Source: Actinomycetota bacterium (GTDB taxonomy: Bacteria; Actinomycetota; Thermoleophilia; UBA2241). Taken from it: a stretch of DNA of 53,462 bases. Below the pieces are notes generated by a model, which saw only the letters and a list, made by a program, of their open reading frames with translations, did no database searches and was not told the origin of the DNA. The stretch spans positions 1 to 53,462 of the forward strand of contig JAPLCM010000149.1 of assembly GCA_026392275.1 (NCBI GenBank). The letters are read 5' to 3'. Shown piece by piece: positions 20,191-30,870 of this stretch. A program made the translations under genes and the position numbers. Position 1 is the first letter of the stretch, and each line of letters opens with the position of its first letter.

Positions 20191-20964
20191 ATGTTGCTCG
20201 TCGCGGACGTGGGCAACACCCAGACACACGTCGGCCTCATGGACGGCGGGGACGTCGTCGGCGAGTGGCGTCTCGCCACCGTGCGCCACCGCACGAGCGA
20301 TGAGATCGCGGGTCTTCTGCAGGGGTTCTTCTCGTTGCAGGGCACGATGCTTCGGGGCACCGTCGACGAAGTCGGCATCGCCTCGGTGGTCCCGCGCCTC
20401 ACGCAGCAGTGGGTCGAGATGTGCGAGAAGCACCTGGGGGTGGAGGCGTTCGTCGTCGGGCCCGGGGCGCGGACCGGGATGCGCATCGCCATGAAGAACC
20501 CCGCCGAGGTCGGCGCCGACCGGATCGTCAATGCCGTCGCCGCGTTTGAGCGGTACGGTGGTCCCTGCATCGTCGCCGACTACGGCACCGCCACCACCTT
20601 CGACGTCATCTCGGCCGAAGGCGACTACCTGGGAGGCGTCATCGCGCCGGGCATCGAGGTGTCGCTGGAGGCTCTCACGACGCGCGCCGCCAAGCTCATC
20701 AAGGTGGAACTGGTCGAACCCGAGCGCGCCATCGGCAAGTCGACCACCGAGGCTCTTCAGTCGGGAGCGGTGTATGGCTTCGCCGGCGAGATCGAGGGCA
20801 TCGTGCACGCAATCTGGGCCGAGCTCGGCGCGCGCGCGCAGGTGATCGCCACCGGCGGCCTCGCCGAGCTCATCGCCCGGCACACCGACGTGATCAGCGC
20901 CGTCGATCCCCTGCTCACCCTGCGCGGCATCGAGATCGTCATGCGCCGCCAGCAGCGGACCTGA
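20191..20964 (+). CDS. coaX: Type III pantothenate kinase
   Basis: MLLVADVGNTQTHVGLM; GADRIVNAVAAFERYGGPCIVADYGTATTFDVI; GGVIAPGI. Confidence 0.96.
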   Translation: MLLVADVGNTQTHVGLMDGGDVVGEWRLATVRHRTSDEIAGLLQGFFSLQGTMLRGTVDEVGIASVVPRLTQQWVEMCEKHLGVEAFVVGPGARTGMRIAMKNPAEVGADRIVNAVAAFERYGGPCIVADYGTATTFDVISAEGDYLGGVIAPGIEVSLEALTTRAAKLIKVELVEPERAIGKSTTEALQSGAVYGFAGEIEGIVHAIWAELGARAQVIATGGLAELIARHTDVISAVDPLLTLRGIEIVMRRQQRT

Positions 20965-20975
20965 CGGAGGCTGCG

Positions 20976-21992
20976 GTGGCGACCCCGCCGTCTGAGACGC
21001 CGGGTCACGGGCGCGCCGCCGCGGCGCCCGGCGCCGGCGCCGTCGATCCTCTCCATGAGCCGCTGCGCCTCGGCGCGCTGGCGCTCGACCGGCGCCTGTT
21101 CATGGCGCCGATGGCCGGCATCACGGGCCTCGCCTTTCGCCGCAGCGTGCGCCGCTGGGGCGCGGGTCTCGCGTTCACCGAGATGATCTCAGCCTACGGT
21201 GTGCACTATCGCAACCGCCGCACGCTCGACTACCTGGCGTGCGGGCCCGACGAGCACCCCCTGGGCTTCCAGCTTTTCGGCGCAGACGCGAGCGTGCTCG
21301 CGGACGCGGCGGCGCGTTGCGTGGCCGCGGGCGCTGATCTGGTGGACCTCAACATGGCCTGTCCGATGCGCAAGGTCGTCAAGACCGGCGCCGGTGCGGC
21401 GCTTCTCGGCGATCCGGACGGCGCCGCGGCGATCGTCGCCGCGGTGGTCGGCGCCGTCGAGGGTCGAGTCCCCGTGACCGTCAAGATCCGCTCTGGGCTG
21501 CGCGAGGGTGACGAGGCGGGGCGCCGCACTGCCCCCCGCCTCGTCGCCGCGGGCGCCGCCGCCGTCTGCATCCACCCTCGTACCGCGAGCCAGATGTACC
21601 GCGGGCGCGCCGACCATGCCGTCACGTTCGCTCTGGCGGCGGAGCTGCCCGTCCCCGTGATCGCCTCCGGCGACGTGGACGGCCGCGCCGCGGCCCTCGC
21701 CCTGCTCGAGGGCGGCGCGGCCGCCGTGATGCTTGCCCGCCATGCCGTCGGTCACCCCTGGCTCTTCGCCGAGATCCTCTGCAACGCGGAGCCTCCCTCC
21801 CACGAAGCGCGTCTCGCCGAGGTGCGTCGCTTCACCGGTGAGGCGATGGAAGGTATGGGCGCTCGATCTGTGGGCTATCTGCGCCAGTTCTGGCCGCGGT
21901 ACCGGCGCGCCGGCGTCCTCGACAAGGAGCTCGCCCACGCGCTGATGCTCGCCCCCGACGCGCCGGCCGCGCGCGCGCTGCTCGGTATGTGA
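20976..21992 (+). CDS. dusB: tRNA-dihydrouridine synthase (DusB-like)
   Basis: LFMAPMAGITGLAFRRSVRRWGAGLAFTEMIS; DLNMACPMRKVVKTGAGAALL; VTVKIRSGLREGD. Confidence 0.92.
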   Translation: MATPPSETPGHGRAAAAPGAGAVDPLHEPLRLGALALDRRLFMAPMAGITGLAFRRSVRRWGAGLAFTEMISAYGVHYRNRRTLDYLACGPDEHPLGFQLFGADASVLADAAARCVAAGADLVDLNMACPMRKVVKTGAGAALLGDPDGAAAIVAAVVGAVEGRVPVTVKIRSGLREGDEAGRRTAPRLVAAGAAAVCIHPRTASQMYRGRADHAVTFALAAELPVPVIASGDVDGRAAALALLEGGAAAVMLARHAVGHPWLFAEILCNAEPPSHEARLAEVRRFTGEAMEGMGARSVGYLRQFWPRYRRAGVLDKELAHALMLAPDAPAARALLGM

Positions 21993-22024
21993 CCGGCACC
22001 GGCCCTGCTGCCTTCGCCGCACGT

Positions 22025-22053
22025 TTGCGCATCGCGAAATCATGACCTATACT
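22025..22053 (+). promoter_or_regulatory. Putative greA promoter
   Basis: TTGCGC-17 bp-TATACT. Confidence 0.55.
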
Positions 22054-22118
22054 TTCCGACTTGTTCGGCGCGCGGTCCCGGTTCGGGGCCGCGTTGCCGT
22101 GTAGACGAGGAGGAACCA

Positions 22119-22598
22119 GTGGTCGACCGCGAGATCATCCTCACGCCCGAGGGCTTTCAGCGCCTCAAAGAGGAGATCGAATACCTCTCGAGCGTCAAGC
22201 GCGATGAGGTGGCGGAGCGCATCCGCGCCGCGCGTGACTTTGGCGACATCTCCGAGAACTCCGAGTTCGACGACGCCAAGAACGAGCAGGCCATGCTCGA
22301 GTCGCGCATCTACTCTCTTGAGGATCGGCTGCGCAGCGCCATCGTCATCGACGCCGACGCCATCACCACCGACAAGGTCGGGGTGGGCACCAAGGTCACC
22401 CTGCAGGACATGAAGGCCGGCGACGTCGTGCAGTATTCCATCGTCGGCTCCGCCGAGGCCGATCCCGCTGCCCACAAGCTCTCCAACGAGTCGCCGGTGG
22501 GCAGCGCTATCATGGGCCACAGGCCGGGCGACAAGGTGACGGTGAGCGTTCCGCAGGGCTCCAAGAAGTTCAAGGTCCTCACCATCGAAAAGGCCTGA
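22119..22598 (+). CDS. greA: Transcription elongation factor GreA
   Basis: ILTPEGFQRLKEEIEYLSSVKRDEVAERIRAARDFGDISENSEFDDAKNEQAMLESRI. Confidence 0.97.
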   Translation: MVDREIILTPEGFQRLKEEIEYLSSVKRDEVAERIRAARDFGDISENSEFDDAKNEQAMLESRIYSLEDRLRSAIVIDADAITTDKVGVGTKVTLQDMKAGDVVQYSIVGSAEADPAAHKLSNESPVGSAIMGHRPGDKVTVSVPQGSKKFKVLTIEKA

Positions 22599-22609
22599 CG
22601 GCTCCCGCG

Positions 22610-24097
22610 GTGGACGAGCACAGCGAGCTCGCCGGCGGCGTCTTCGCCGAGCGGCGCGCCAAGCTCGCCGCCTGGCGTGCTGCCGGAGACGTCTACCCCA
22701 CCAAGTACCAGCCGCGCCACGAGATCGGGACGCTGAACGAGACCTACGCCGATCTCGAGGCGGGCCAGGACTCCGGCGACGTGCGCCGCATCGCCGGTCG
22801 CGTGATGGCCCGCCGCGTGCACGGCAAGCTCACCTTCGTGGTCCTCGAAGACTCCAGCGGCGAGCTGCAGCTGTTCGCCCAGCTCGACTCCCTCGGCGCG
22901 GAGCGCTACGCGGCGATGGAGCACGTCGACCTCGGCGACTTCGTCGGCGCCGAGGGCACCGTCATGCGCACCAGGCGCGGCGAGCTCAGCCTGCGCGTCG
23001 CGTCGTGGGAGCTGCTCTCCAAGTCGCTGCGACCCATGCCCGAGAAGTTCCACGGCCTCACCGACGTGGAGACCAGGTACCGCAGGCGCTACCTCGACCT
23101 CATGGTCAACGACGCCTCCCGCGAGGTGTTTGTCAAGCGCGCCCACATCATCCGCGCCATCCGCGAGTTTCTCGACGGGCGCGGCTTCATCGAGGTCGAG
23201 ACGCCCGTGCTCCAGCCGCTCTACGGCGGCGCGCTGGCGCGGCCGTTCACCACCCACCACAACGAGCTCGAGCGCGACCTCTACCTGCGCATCGCCACCG
23301 AGCTGTACCTCAAGCGCTGCATCATCGGCGGCCTCGACCGCGTCTACGAGATGGGCAAGGACTTCCGCAACGAGGGCGTGAGCTTCAAGCACAATCCCGA
23401 GTTCACGATGCTCGAGACCTACGAGGCCTACGTCGACTACAACTTCGTGATGGACATGGTCGAGCAGATGGTCGCCGAGGCGGCTCGCGCCGTCGGCGAT
23501 CTCAAGGTCACCTTCCGCGACCACGAGATCGACCTCACGCCGCCCTGGCCGCGCCTCACGATGCGCATGGCAATCGAGAACGAGACCGGCATCGACATCG
23601 GCGCCGACGACGCGCGCACCGTGGCCGATCTCCAGGCCGCCATCAAGGCGAAGGGGCTCGACGAGTCCGTGCCGCTCGCACCTGCGTGGGGGGCCCAGGT
23701 CGATGAGCTGTTCAGCGAGTGCGTCGAGCCCAAGCTCATCCAACCGGTGTTTATCACCGAGCACCCGCTCGAGACTAGCCCGTTCGCCAAGAAGACGCCG
23801 CACGACCCGCGCTTCGTCGAGCGCTTCGAGGGCTTCATCGCCGGCATGGAACTGAGCAACGCCTTCAGCGAGCTCAACGACCCCGAGGACCAGCGCGAGC
23901 GCTTCGTGCAGCAGATGCAGGACCTCGCCGACGGCGACGAGACCGCCCATCGCCTCGACGAGGACTTCCTCGAAGCGATGGAGCACGGCATGCCCCCCAC
24001 CGGCGGCATGGGCATGGGCATCGACAGGCTGGTGATGGTGCTCACCGGCGCGCCGTCGATCCGCGACGTCGTGCTGTTCCCGGCGCTGCGCGGCTGA
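22610..24097 (+). CDS. lysS: Lysyl-tRNA synthetase, class II
   Basis: FIEVETPVLQPLYGGALARPFTTHHNELERDLYLRIATELYLKR; motif 3 GMGMGIDRLVMVLTGAPSIRDVVLFPALR. Confidence 0.97.
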   Translation: MDEHSELAGGVFAERRAKLAAWRAAGDVYPTKYQPRHEIGTLNETYADLEAGQDSGDVRRIAGRVMARRVHGKLTFVVLEDSSGELQLFAQLDSLGAERYAAMEHVDLGDFVGAEGTVMRTRRGELSLRVASWELLSKSLRPMPEKFHGLTDVETRYRRRYLDLMVNDASREVFVKRAHIIRAIREFLDGRGFIEVETPVLQPLYGGALARPFTTHHNELERDLYLRIATELYLKRCIIGGLDRVYEMGKDFRNEGVSFKHNPEFTMLETYEAYVDYNFVMDMVEQMVAEAARAVGDLKVTFRDHEIDLTPPWPRLTMRMAIENETGIDIGADDARTVADLQAAIKAKGLDESVPLAPAWGAQVDELFSECVEPKLIQPVFITEHPLETSPFAKKTPHDPRFVERFEGFIAGMELSNAFSELNDPEDQRERFVQQMQDLADGDETAHRLDEDFLEAMEHGMPPTGGMGMGIDRLVMVLTGAPSIRDVVLFPALRG

Positions 24098-24106
24098 CGC
24101 GCGAAC

Positions 24107-24123
24107 GACCGGGACAGCCGGTC
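24107..24123. terminator. Short hairpin downstream of lysS
   Basis: GACCGG-GACAG-CCGGTC; lies between the lysS stop and the end of the opposing - strand block; no clear T-tract. Confidence 0.35.
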
Positions 24124-24160
24124 TTCGACAGCCGAGCCGGGGCCCAAGACCGTTGCTCGC

Positions 24161-24298
24161 CTACGCGCGCTTGCTGTGATCTACCGCCTTCAGGATCCTG
24201 AGATTCAGCACGACGAAGCGCAAGAACTGATACGGCTTGTTGTTCATCCAGAAGCGGTCTCTGTCTGTGAGCTCGAGTCTTTCTTCGGCACCGTTCAT
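24161..24298 (-). CDS. Small protein (about 45 aa) downstream of the SQR-like gene
   Basis: MNGAEERLELTDRDRFWMNNKPYQFLRFVVLNLRILKAVDHSKRA; GGAG SD 6 nt before ATG 24298. Confidence 0.5.
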   Translation of the reverse strand: MNGAEERLELTDRDRFWMNNKPYQFLRFVVLNLRILKAVDHSKRA

Positions 24299-24377
24299 CA
24301 TCATCTCCGAGCATCTCGGTCGCCGGCCTGAGCCGGTCGGGGTCCAGGGTGCCACATCACGGCGTCGCTCGACGTCT

Positions 24378-25817
24378 TCACTCGGGGATCAGGCGCCAGC
24401 CGACGCGCCCCTGGAGCTTGTGCCTGAACGCGCTGTGGAGCATGCGCTTCATCCACGCGCCGGCCAGACCCATCTCCATATGAGTGACGAAAGCGTCGCG
24501 CCCATCATCGTTGGGATAGCGCTGATGATCCGGGACCACCGGGTACATCGTGATCGTCGCTGCCGATCCGTCCCAGAGCGAGTCGCCCATCGACGCGATA
24601 CAGGCGGCCGCCATCTCGGTCAGGCGTTCGCCGTGCGTCATGCGGCCCAGCGTCACCAGGTCGATGACGTTCTTGGCCACGACGCGTCCGATGACGCCCG
24701 ACACCATGCCGGTGCGTGGTGGGGCGGCCGTGATGCTGGTGCCGTTGGGGGTGACGTGGGGCTGCGAGATGGGGCCCGGCGGCGCGAAGGCGATGCCGGC
24801 CGCGAAGATGCTCCCGTACTCGGGGCTCTGGTAGACCCTCGGCCAGGACTGGGGATCACCGATCGTGGTCTCGTAGGGCCGGCCGTAGATGCCGTCGACG
24901 ATCACGAACCCAGCCGGGTTCACGACCTTCGCGGAGACATCGTCGCCGTTCGCGCCGATGTACTTGAGCGGCATCCCCGTGAACTGCGGGATGAGCATGG
25001 CGAAGTCATACGTGGTCTCGCCGAAGCGGCCCTCGTAGTCTTCCCAGTGGACGGCGTTCTCGTCGACCTCGAGGACCCCTCTTCGCACCTGTGAGGCGAT
25101 GCCGTACTCGCGAAACACGGCGGCGATGAACGCTTCGCTCGACAGCAGGCGCCCGCGACGTCGGGCCGTGATGCCGCCCACACCGAAGTCGCCCGGGGCG
25201 CGCTCGTTCGAGAGCCAGACGAGCTCCGCCCGGTCGCGCACTCCGTGCCGCAACAGGTCTTTGTGGATGTTGGTGATGTACTCGAAGGCCGCCCCCTGAC
25301 ACGTTGCGCCTGGATGCCCCGTGCCGACCACCAGCTTGCGCCTCTCACCCTTCTTCATGCGGGCCACGTCTTCCAGGTACGCGTCGCGGCTCGCCACGGC
25401 GTGCGTCTCCGTGCAGATCGAATGGGTGTGGCCCGCCTCAGGTCCCAGCCCGGGGGTCGCCGCGAAGTTCAGGCGCGGGCCGGTGGCGACGATCAGGTGG
25501 TCGTAGTCGACGCGGACCTGCTGGTTGACGCCGTCGCCGTTCTTCTCGGCGACCACGAAGCGCTCGTCCGGGTGCACTTCGACGGCCTTGCCGGGCAAGA
25601 AATGGACGTGCATCCTGTCGTACACGGGGCGCAGCGAGAACCGCGTCTTCTCGGGCTTCATGTGCCCTACCCCCACCCACACCAGCGACGGCAGGTACAG
25701 GAATCGCTCGGAGGTGTTGATCATCGTGATGTCGTGCTGCGTGCCGAGGGTGCTGCCCAGGTAGAGGGCGGCCGTATGACCGGCGAATCCGGCACCGATG
25801 ATGACCACTCTCGCCAT
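24378..25817 (-). CDS. FAD-dependent oxidoreductase, sulfide:quinone oxidoreductase / NDH-2-like
   Basis: MARVVIIGAGFAGHTAALYLGSTLG; GTGHPGATCQGAAFEYITNI; conserved-looking cysteines in SICTETHA, GATCQG, AACIASMG. Confidence 0.82.
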   Translation of the reverse strand: MARVVIIGAGFAGHTAALYLGSTLGTQHDITMINTSERFLYLPSLVWVGVGHMKPEKTRFSLRPVYDRMHVHFLPGKAVEVHPDERFVVAEKNGDGVNQQVRVDYDHLIVATGPRLNFAATPGLGPEAGHTHSICTETHAVASRDAYLEDVARMKKGERRKLVVGTGHPGATCQGAAFEYITNIHKDLLRHGVRDRAELVWLSNERAPGDFGVGGITARRRGRLLSSEAFIAAVFREYGIASQVRRGVLEVDENAVHWEDYEGRFGETTYDFAMLIPQFTGMPLKYIGANGDDVSAKVVNPAGFVIVDGIYGRPYETTIGDPQSWPRVYQSPEYGSIFAAGIAFAPPGPISQPHVTPNGTSITAAPPRTGMVSGVIGRVVAKNVIDLVTLGRMTHGERLTEMAAACIASMGDSLWDGSAATITMYPVVPDHQRYPNDDGRDAFVTHMEMGLAGAWMKRMLHSAFRHKLQGRVGWRLIPE

Positions 25818-25940
25818 GGCTTCCTCCCGACGAACCACGTCCGATCCCATGAACTGGTTCCACGATAGTACTTTTCCGCGAGGGTTGCTGCGCCGTTCGG
25901 GGTACGTCTCGCCGCACGGCGGCCGTGGCCGCGGGCAGGA

Positions 25941-28076
25941 TCAGGTCGTGGACGCTGCCGGATCGCCCGGGACGGTGGCGTCCACGGCGTCGAGCGTCGT
26001 CGCCGCGCTCCTGGTCCACCGCGGCCCCGGCCAGCCGGCCTTGGGGCCAATCGCCAGCGTGAGCCCCGGCACCAGCGCGGTGCGCACCAGGAAGGTGTCG
26101 AGGAGCACGCCGAGCGCCACCCCGATGCTGATCTCGGCGAGGTCCTTGACCGGCTGGGACAGCAGGATCAGGAAGGTGCCGGCGAGGATGATGCCGGCGC
26201 TGGTGAGAACGCCGCCGGTGGCGGCCAGCGCCTTCACGGTGCCGTCACGCAGCCCGCACAGCATCGCTTCGCCGCGGATCCGCGTGGTGATGAAGATGTT
26301 GTAGTCGCTGCCCAGGGCCACGAGGAAGATGAACATGTAGAGCGGGATGCGGTAGCTGATGCGCTCCCAGCCGAGGATCTTCTCGGTGATGAGGATCGTA
26401 CCGCCGAGCGCCGCCAGGTATGAGAGCAGGTTGGTGGCCAGGAGATAGAGTGGCGCCACGAGCGCGCGCAGCAGCGCGGCGAGGATGACGCCGACGACGA
26501 CGAGCGCGATCACGGCCACCACCAGCGTGTCCCGGTTGCTCAGTGCCCACGTGTCGGCCTGGATGGCCGTGGGCCCGCCGACCAGCGCCGTCGCCTGACC
26601 GGCGGCGGCGGCCTTGCGGGCCGTCTCCCTGAGCCGGCGCACCTGTTGCAGCGCCTCTTTGGAGTAGGGGTCGCCCTCAAGAATAACCTGGAAGCTCAGG
26701 AGCTTGCCGTCGTCGGCAGTCCCGGTGGGGAAGGCCGCGGCGACGCCCGGGCTCTTGTTCAGGGCGCCGACGAGCATGCCGGTGACGTACTCGGGCGGCG
26801 CCTGCGGGGCCTGGATGAGCACGGTCGTCGGCGCCAGGCTGCCCTTGGGGAAGTGCTTCTCGAGCAGCGCATAACCCTGCTTGGAGGGCATGTCCTTGAG
26901 GAAGTCCTCGGTGAAGCTGAAGCGTGGGCTGTAGAAGAGGCAGCCGAGGGCCAGCACGACGAGGATGACGGTGACGAGGCCCGCCGCGCGCTTCGGCGCG
27001 GCGGCGACCCGCTCGGCGATGCGCTGCCAGGTGCGGTGCTCGGTCGGGTCGCCGAGCTTCGGGCGCCGCGGCCAGAAGGCCCGCCGGCCGAGCAGCGCGA
27101 GCAGGGCGGGCATCAGGGTGAGGCCGGCGATGAGAGTGACGAACACGCCCAGACCCAGCACCGGTGCGAACGACGTGTAGTCGCCGTAGTTCGCGAACAA
27201 CAGGGCGAGGACGGCCAGCGTCACGGTCAGGCCGCTGGCGGCGATCGCCTCCCAGGTCTCGCCGAGCGCCGTGGACAGGGCGACGCGCGCGTCGCTCTCA
27301 CGGCGCAGTTCCTCGCGGTACCGCGAGATGAGCAGCAGCCCGTAGTCGGTGCCGGCCCCGAAGAGGAGGATCACCATCAGCGACGTGGCCTGGCCGGAGA
27401 GAGTCACGTCCAGGGCTGTGGCGATCTGCGCGAGGATGCCGCCGGCCACGAAGTAGCCGAAGCCCACGGCGAGCAGGGGGACGAACGGAAGGACCGGCGA
27501 GCGGTAGATGACGAGCAGGAGGATGAGCACGAGCATCACCGTGCCGAGGAGGAGCTTCACATCGGCGTTGAGGAAGATCCGGTACACGTCGGTGATGAGG
27601 CCGCCGGGGCCGGTGACCCGCACCTGCATGGTGTTCACCGAGTCACCGAAGTGGTCGCCGATCGCCTGCACGGAGTCACGGAAGGCTTCGTCGCCGGGGT
27701 TGCCGGCGAGGCTGGCGAAGATCAGGGCGCCCTTGCCGTCGGGCGAGTACTCGACGCGGGCGCTGTTGATGGGCTCGGCGCCGCCGGTGAGCCAGGCCTC
27801 GCCCTCGGCGATCGCCGCTTTGTCGGCCTCGGTGAGCTGAGCCTCAGAGCTGTACACGACGATGATCGGCGTGCCCTTGGCGTCGGCGAACGACGCCTGC
27901 TGCAGCGCGTCGGCGCGTTTGCTCTCGAGACTCGCCGGCAGCGACTTGGAGGCGTCGTTACTGGTCACGCTCTGGAGCTTGGGGCCGGTGGCCAGGCCGC
28001 CGGCAACGAGCACCCAGATGGCGATCACGATCCACGGGTGTCTGCCGCGCGTGCTCCAGGTGATGATGTTCCGCAT
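25941..28076 (-). CDS. MMPL family (RND superfamily) transporter
   Basis: MRNIITWSTRGRHPWIVIAIWV; GAGTDYGLLLISRYREEL; ALGSDYNIFITTRIREE-like motif; about 12 TM segments. Confidence 0.93.
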   Translation of the reverse strand: MRNIITWSTRGRHPWIVIAIWVLVAGGLATGPKLQSVTSNDASKSLPASLESKRADALQQASFADAKGTPIIVVYSSEAQLTEADKAAIAEGEAWLTGGAEPINSARVEYSPDGKGALIFASLAGNPGDEAFRDSVQAIGDHFGDSVNTMQVRVTGPGGLITDVYRIFLNADVKLLLGTVMLVLILLLVIYRSPVLPFVPLLAVGFGYFVAGGILAQIATALDVTLSGQATSLMVILLFGAGTDYGLLLISRYREELRRESDARVALSTALGETWEAIAASGLTVTLAVLALLFANYGDYTSFAPVLGLGVFVTLIAGLTLMPALLALLGRRAFWPRRPKLGDPTEHRTWQRIAERVAAAPKRAAGLVTVILVVLALGCLFYSPRFSFTEDFLKDMPSKQGYALLEKHFPKGSLAPTTVLIQAPQAPPEYVTGMLVGALNKSPGVAAAFPTGTADDGKLLSFQVILEGDPYSKEALQQVRRLRETARKAAAAGQATALVGGPTAIQADTWALSNRDTLVVAVIALVVVGVILAALLRALVAPLYLLATNLLSYLAALGGTILITEKILGWERISYRIPLYMFIFLVALGSDYNIFITTRIRGEAMLCGLRDGTVKALAATGGVLTSAGIILAGTFLILLSQPVKDLAEISIGVALGVLLDTFLVRTALVPGLTLAIGPKAGWPGPRWTRSAATTLDAVDATVPGDPAASTT

Positions 28077-28303
28077 GTCTTCGAGCCCCCTGCCGGCGAT
28101 GGACGGTAGCGCTTCGACGCCCATCATAGCCGCGGCTGCGTCGACCGGCGCTCGGCGCCGGGTCGCGTCTCGCCGGGAATCGGGTACCATTGTGCTACGT
28201 CACGCTTCCGGGGGGTACGCTGGAGGCTGAGAGCAAGCACCCGGTGGCCGCCACCGTCCTTAGCCATCACGACGCGGCCCCGCCTTCCGGAAGGAGTTGC
28301 CGG

Positions 28304-30862
28304 ATGTTCGAACGATTCACCGAACGCGCCAGGCAGGTCGTCGTCCTCGCGCAAGAAGAAGCCAGGGCGCTCAAGCACAACTACATCGGCACTGAGCATC
28401 TGTTGCTCGGATTGCTGCGCGAAGAAGAAGGCGTGGCCGCGCGCGTTCTCGATAGCCTCGAAGTCTCGGTAGAAGAGGTACGCGCCGCCGTGGTACGCAT
28501 CGTCGGCTCCGGCGAAGAGTCGCCGCAGGGCCAGATCCCGTTCACGCCGCGCGCCAAGAAGGTGCTCGAGCTGGCGCTGCGCGAGGCGCTCTCGCTGGGC
28601 CACAACTACATCGGCACCGAGCACATCCTTCTGGGCCTGGTGCGCGAGGACGAAGGCGTGGCCGCGCGCATCCTGCTCGATCTGGACGCCGAGCCCGAGA
28701 AGATCCGCAGCGAGGTCATGCGCGCGCTCAGCGGCCCCGGCCGCCGCGGCCAGCAGCAGGGCGGCGGCGAGAGCAAGCGCCAGGCGAAGGTGCTCGAGCA
28801 GTTCGGCCGCAACCTCACCAAGCTGGCCGAAGACGGCAAGCTCGACCCCTGCATCGGGCGCACCACCGAGATCGAGCGCGTCATGCAGATCCTCAGCCGG
28901 CGCACGAAGAACAACCCCGTGCTCATCGGCGAGCCCGGCGTGGGCAAGACGGCCATCGTCGAAGGCTTTTCGCAGCGCATCTCCAACCACGAGGTGCCCG
29001 AGCTTCTCAAAGGCAAGCAGGTCTTCAGTCTCGACCTTGCCGCCCTCGTTGCAGGCTCCAAGTACCGCGGCGAGTTCGAAGAGCGCCTCAAGAAGGTCAT
29101 CAAGGAGATCCACGACACCGGCGACATCATCCTCTTCATCGACGAGTTGCATAACCTCGTGGGCGCCGGCGCCGCGGAAGGCGCCATCGACGCCGCCAGT
29201 ATCCTCAAGCCGGCACTGGCGCGTGGAGAGCTGCAGACCATCGGCGCGACCACCATGGACGAGTACCGCAAGTACCTGGAGCGCGACGCCGCTCTGGAGC
29301 GCCGCTTTCAGCAGATCAAGGTGGCCGAGCCGTCGGTCGAGGAGACCGTCGAGATCCTCAAGGGTCTCCGCGACCGCTACGAGGCCCACCACCGCATCCG
29401 CATCACCGACGAAGCGCTCGCCTCCGCGGCCGAGCTCGCCGACCGCTACATCAGCGACCGGTTTCTGCCCGACAAGGCGATCGACCTCATCGACGAGGCC
29501 GCCAGTCGCATGCGCATCCGCACCATGACGGCGCCGCCCAGCTACCGCGAGCTCGAAGAGGAGATCTCCGGGGTGCGCAAGGAGAAAGAGGCGGCCATCG
29601 AGGCGCAGGAGTTCGAGAAGGCTGCCAACCTGCGCGACAAGGAACGCAAGCTCAGCCACAAGAAGCTCGAGCTTGAAGACCAGTGGAAGACCAGCGACGA
29701 GGGCATGCGGGCGAGCATCGGCGAAGACGAGATCGCCGAGATCGTGAGCATGTGGACGGGCATCCCTGTGATCAAGATCACTGAGGCCGAGAGCCAGAAG
29801 CTCCTGCGCATGGAGGACGAACTGCACGTGCGGCTTGTCGGGCAGGATCCGGCGGTGCGCGCCGTCAGCAAGGCCATCCGCCGCAGCCGCGCCGGGCTCA
29901 AGGACCCCCGGCGCCCCACCGGCTCCTTCATCTTCCTGGGCCCCTCGGGCGTGGGCAAGACGGAGCTGGCGCGCACGCTGGCCGCATTCCTCTTTGGCGA
30001 CGAGGACCACCTTGTGCAGATCGACATGAGCGAGTACATGGAGAAGCACTCCGTGTCGCGGCTCGTCGGCTCGCCGCCCGGCTACGTGGGCCACGACGAA
30101 GGCGGCCAGCTCACCGAGATCGTGCGCCGCAAGCCGTACAGCGTCATCCTTTTCGACGAGATCGAGAAGGCGCACCCCGACGTGTTCAACATCCTGCTGC
30201 AGATCCTCGAAGACGGGCGGCTCACCGATTCCCAGGGCCGCACGGTCGACTTCCGCAATGCCATCCTCATCATGACCAGCAACATCGGCGCGGCGATGAT
30301 CACCAAGGACACGCCGCTGGGCTTCGGTCAGACGGCCAACCAAGGCATGACCTACGACGACATGAAGGGCCGCATCACCGGTGAGCTCAAGCGCGTCTTC
30401 AAGCCCGAGTTCCTCAACCGCGTCGACGAGGTCATCGTCTTCCACAAGCTCGAACGCGTCGAGATCGGCGCCATCGTCGACCTCATGATCGCGCGCCTGC
30501 AGCAGCAGCTCGACCCCAGCGGGGTCACCCTGCAGCTCACCGACGCCGGTCGCGAGGTGCTTGTCGAGAAGGGCTTCGACCCTATGCTCGGGGCGCGCCC
30601 TCTGCGGCGCGCCATCCAGCGCTACATCGAAGACAAGCTCAGCGACGCGATGCTGGCGCGGAAGTTCCCGGAGGGCACGGTCATCCTGGTGGACGGCGAG
30701 CTCGAGGACACCGTGCTCACGGTGAACGGCGAGGTTGTTGGGGGCAGCGTCGAGTTGCCGATGGTCGGCCTCGACGAGCCGGTTGCCCAGGGCGTGTTCC
30801 CCGTCTCGTCGTCGCGCGGCGACGACGGCCCCGACGCCGGCGGCGCGGCCGCCGGCGCCTGA
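28304..30862 (+). CDS. clpC: ATP-dependent Clp protease ATP-binding subunit ClpC
   Basis: [38 protein letters not shown]; two AAA modules ([27 protein letters not shown]); UVR-like middle region. Confidence 0.97.
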   Translation: MFERFTERARQVVVLAQEEARALKHNYIGTEHLLLGLLREEEGVAARVLDSLEVSVEEVRAAVVRIVGSGEESPQGQIPFTPRAKKVLELALREALSLGHNYIGTEHILLGLVREDEGVAARILLDLDAEPEKIRSEVMRALSGPGRRGQQQGGGESKRQAKVLEQFGRNLTKLAEDGKLDPCIGRTTEIERVMQILSRRTKNNPVLIGEPGVGKTAIVEGFSQRISNHEVPELLKGKQVFSLDLAALVAGSKYRGEFEERLKKVIKEIHDTGDIILFIDELHNLVGAGAAEGAIDAASILKPALARGELQTIGATTMDEYRKYLERDAALERRFQQIKVAEPSVEETVEILKGLRDRYEAHHRIRITDEALASAAELADRYISDRFLPDKAIDLIDEAASRMRIRTMTAPPSYRELEEEISGVRKEKEAAIEAQEFEKAANLRDKERKLSHKKLELEDQWKTSDEGMRASIGEDEIAEIVSMWTGIPVIKITEAESQKLLRMEDELHVRLVGQDPAVRAVSKAIRRSRAGLKDPRRPTGSFIFLGPSGVGKTELARTLAAFLFGDEDHLVQIDMSEYMEKHSVSRLVGSPPGYVGHDEGGQLTEIVRRKPYSVILFDEIEKAHPDVFNILLQILEDGRLTDSQGRTVDFRNAILIMTSNIGAAMITKDTPLGFGQTANQGMTYDDMKGRITGELKRVFKPEFLNRVDEVIVFHKLERVEIGAIVDLMIARLQQQLDPSGVTLQLTDAGREVLVEKGFDPMLGARPLRRAIQRYIEDKLSDAMLARKFPEGTVILVDGELEDTVLTVNGEVVGGSVELPMVGLDEPVAQGVFPVSSSRGDDGPDAGGAAAGA

Positions 30863-30870
30863 CGGCGGCT

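Noticed and set aside
26646-28109. 487-aa + strand ORF
   Set aside because: Antisense shadow of the MMPL transporter; Gly/Glu/Arg-rich without domains
28124-30445. 773-aa - strand ORF
   Set aside because: Antisense shadow of clpC
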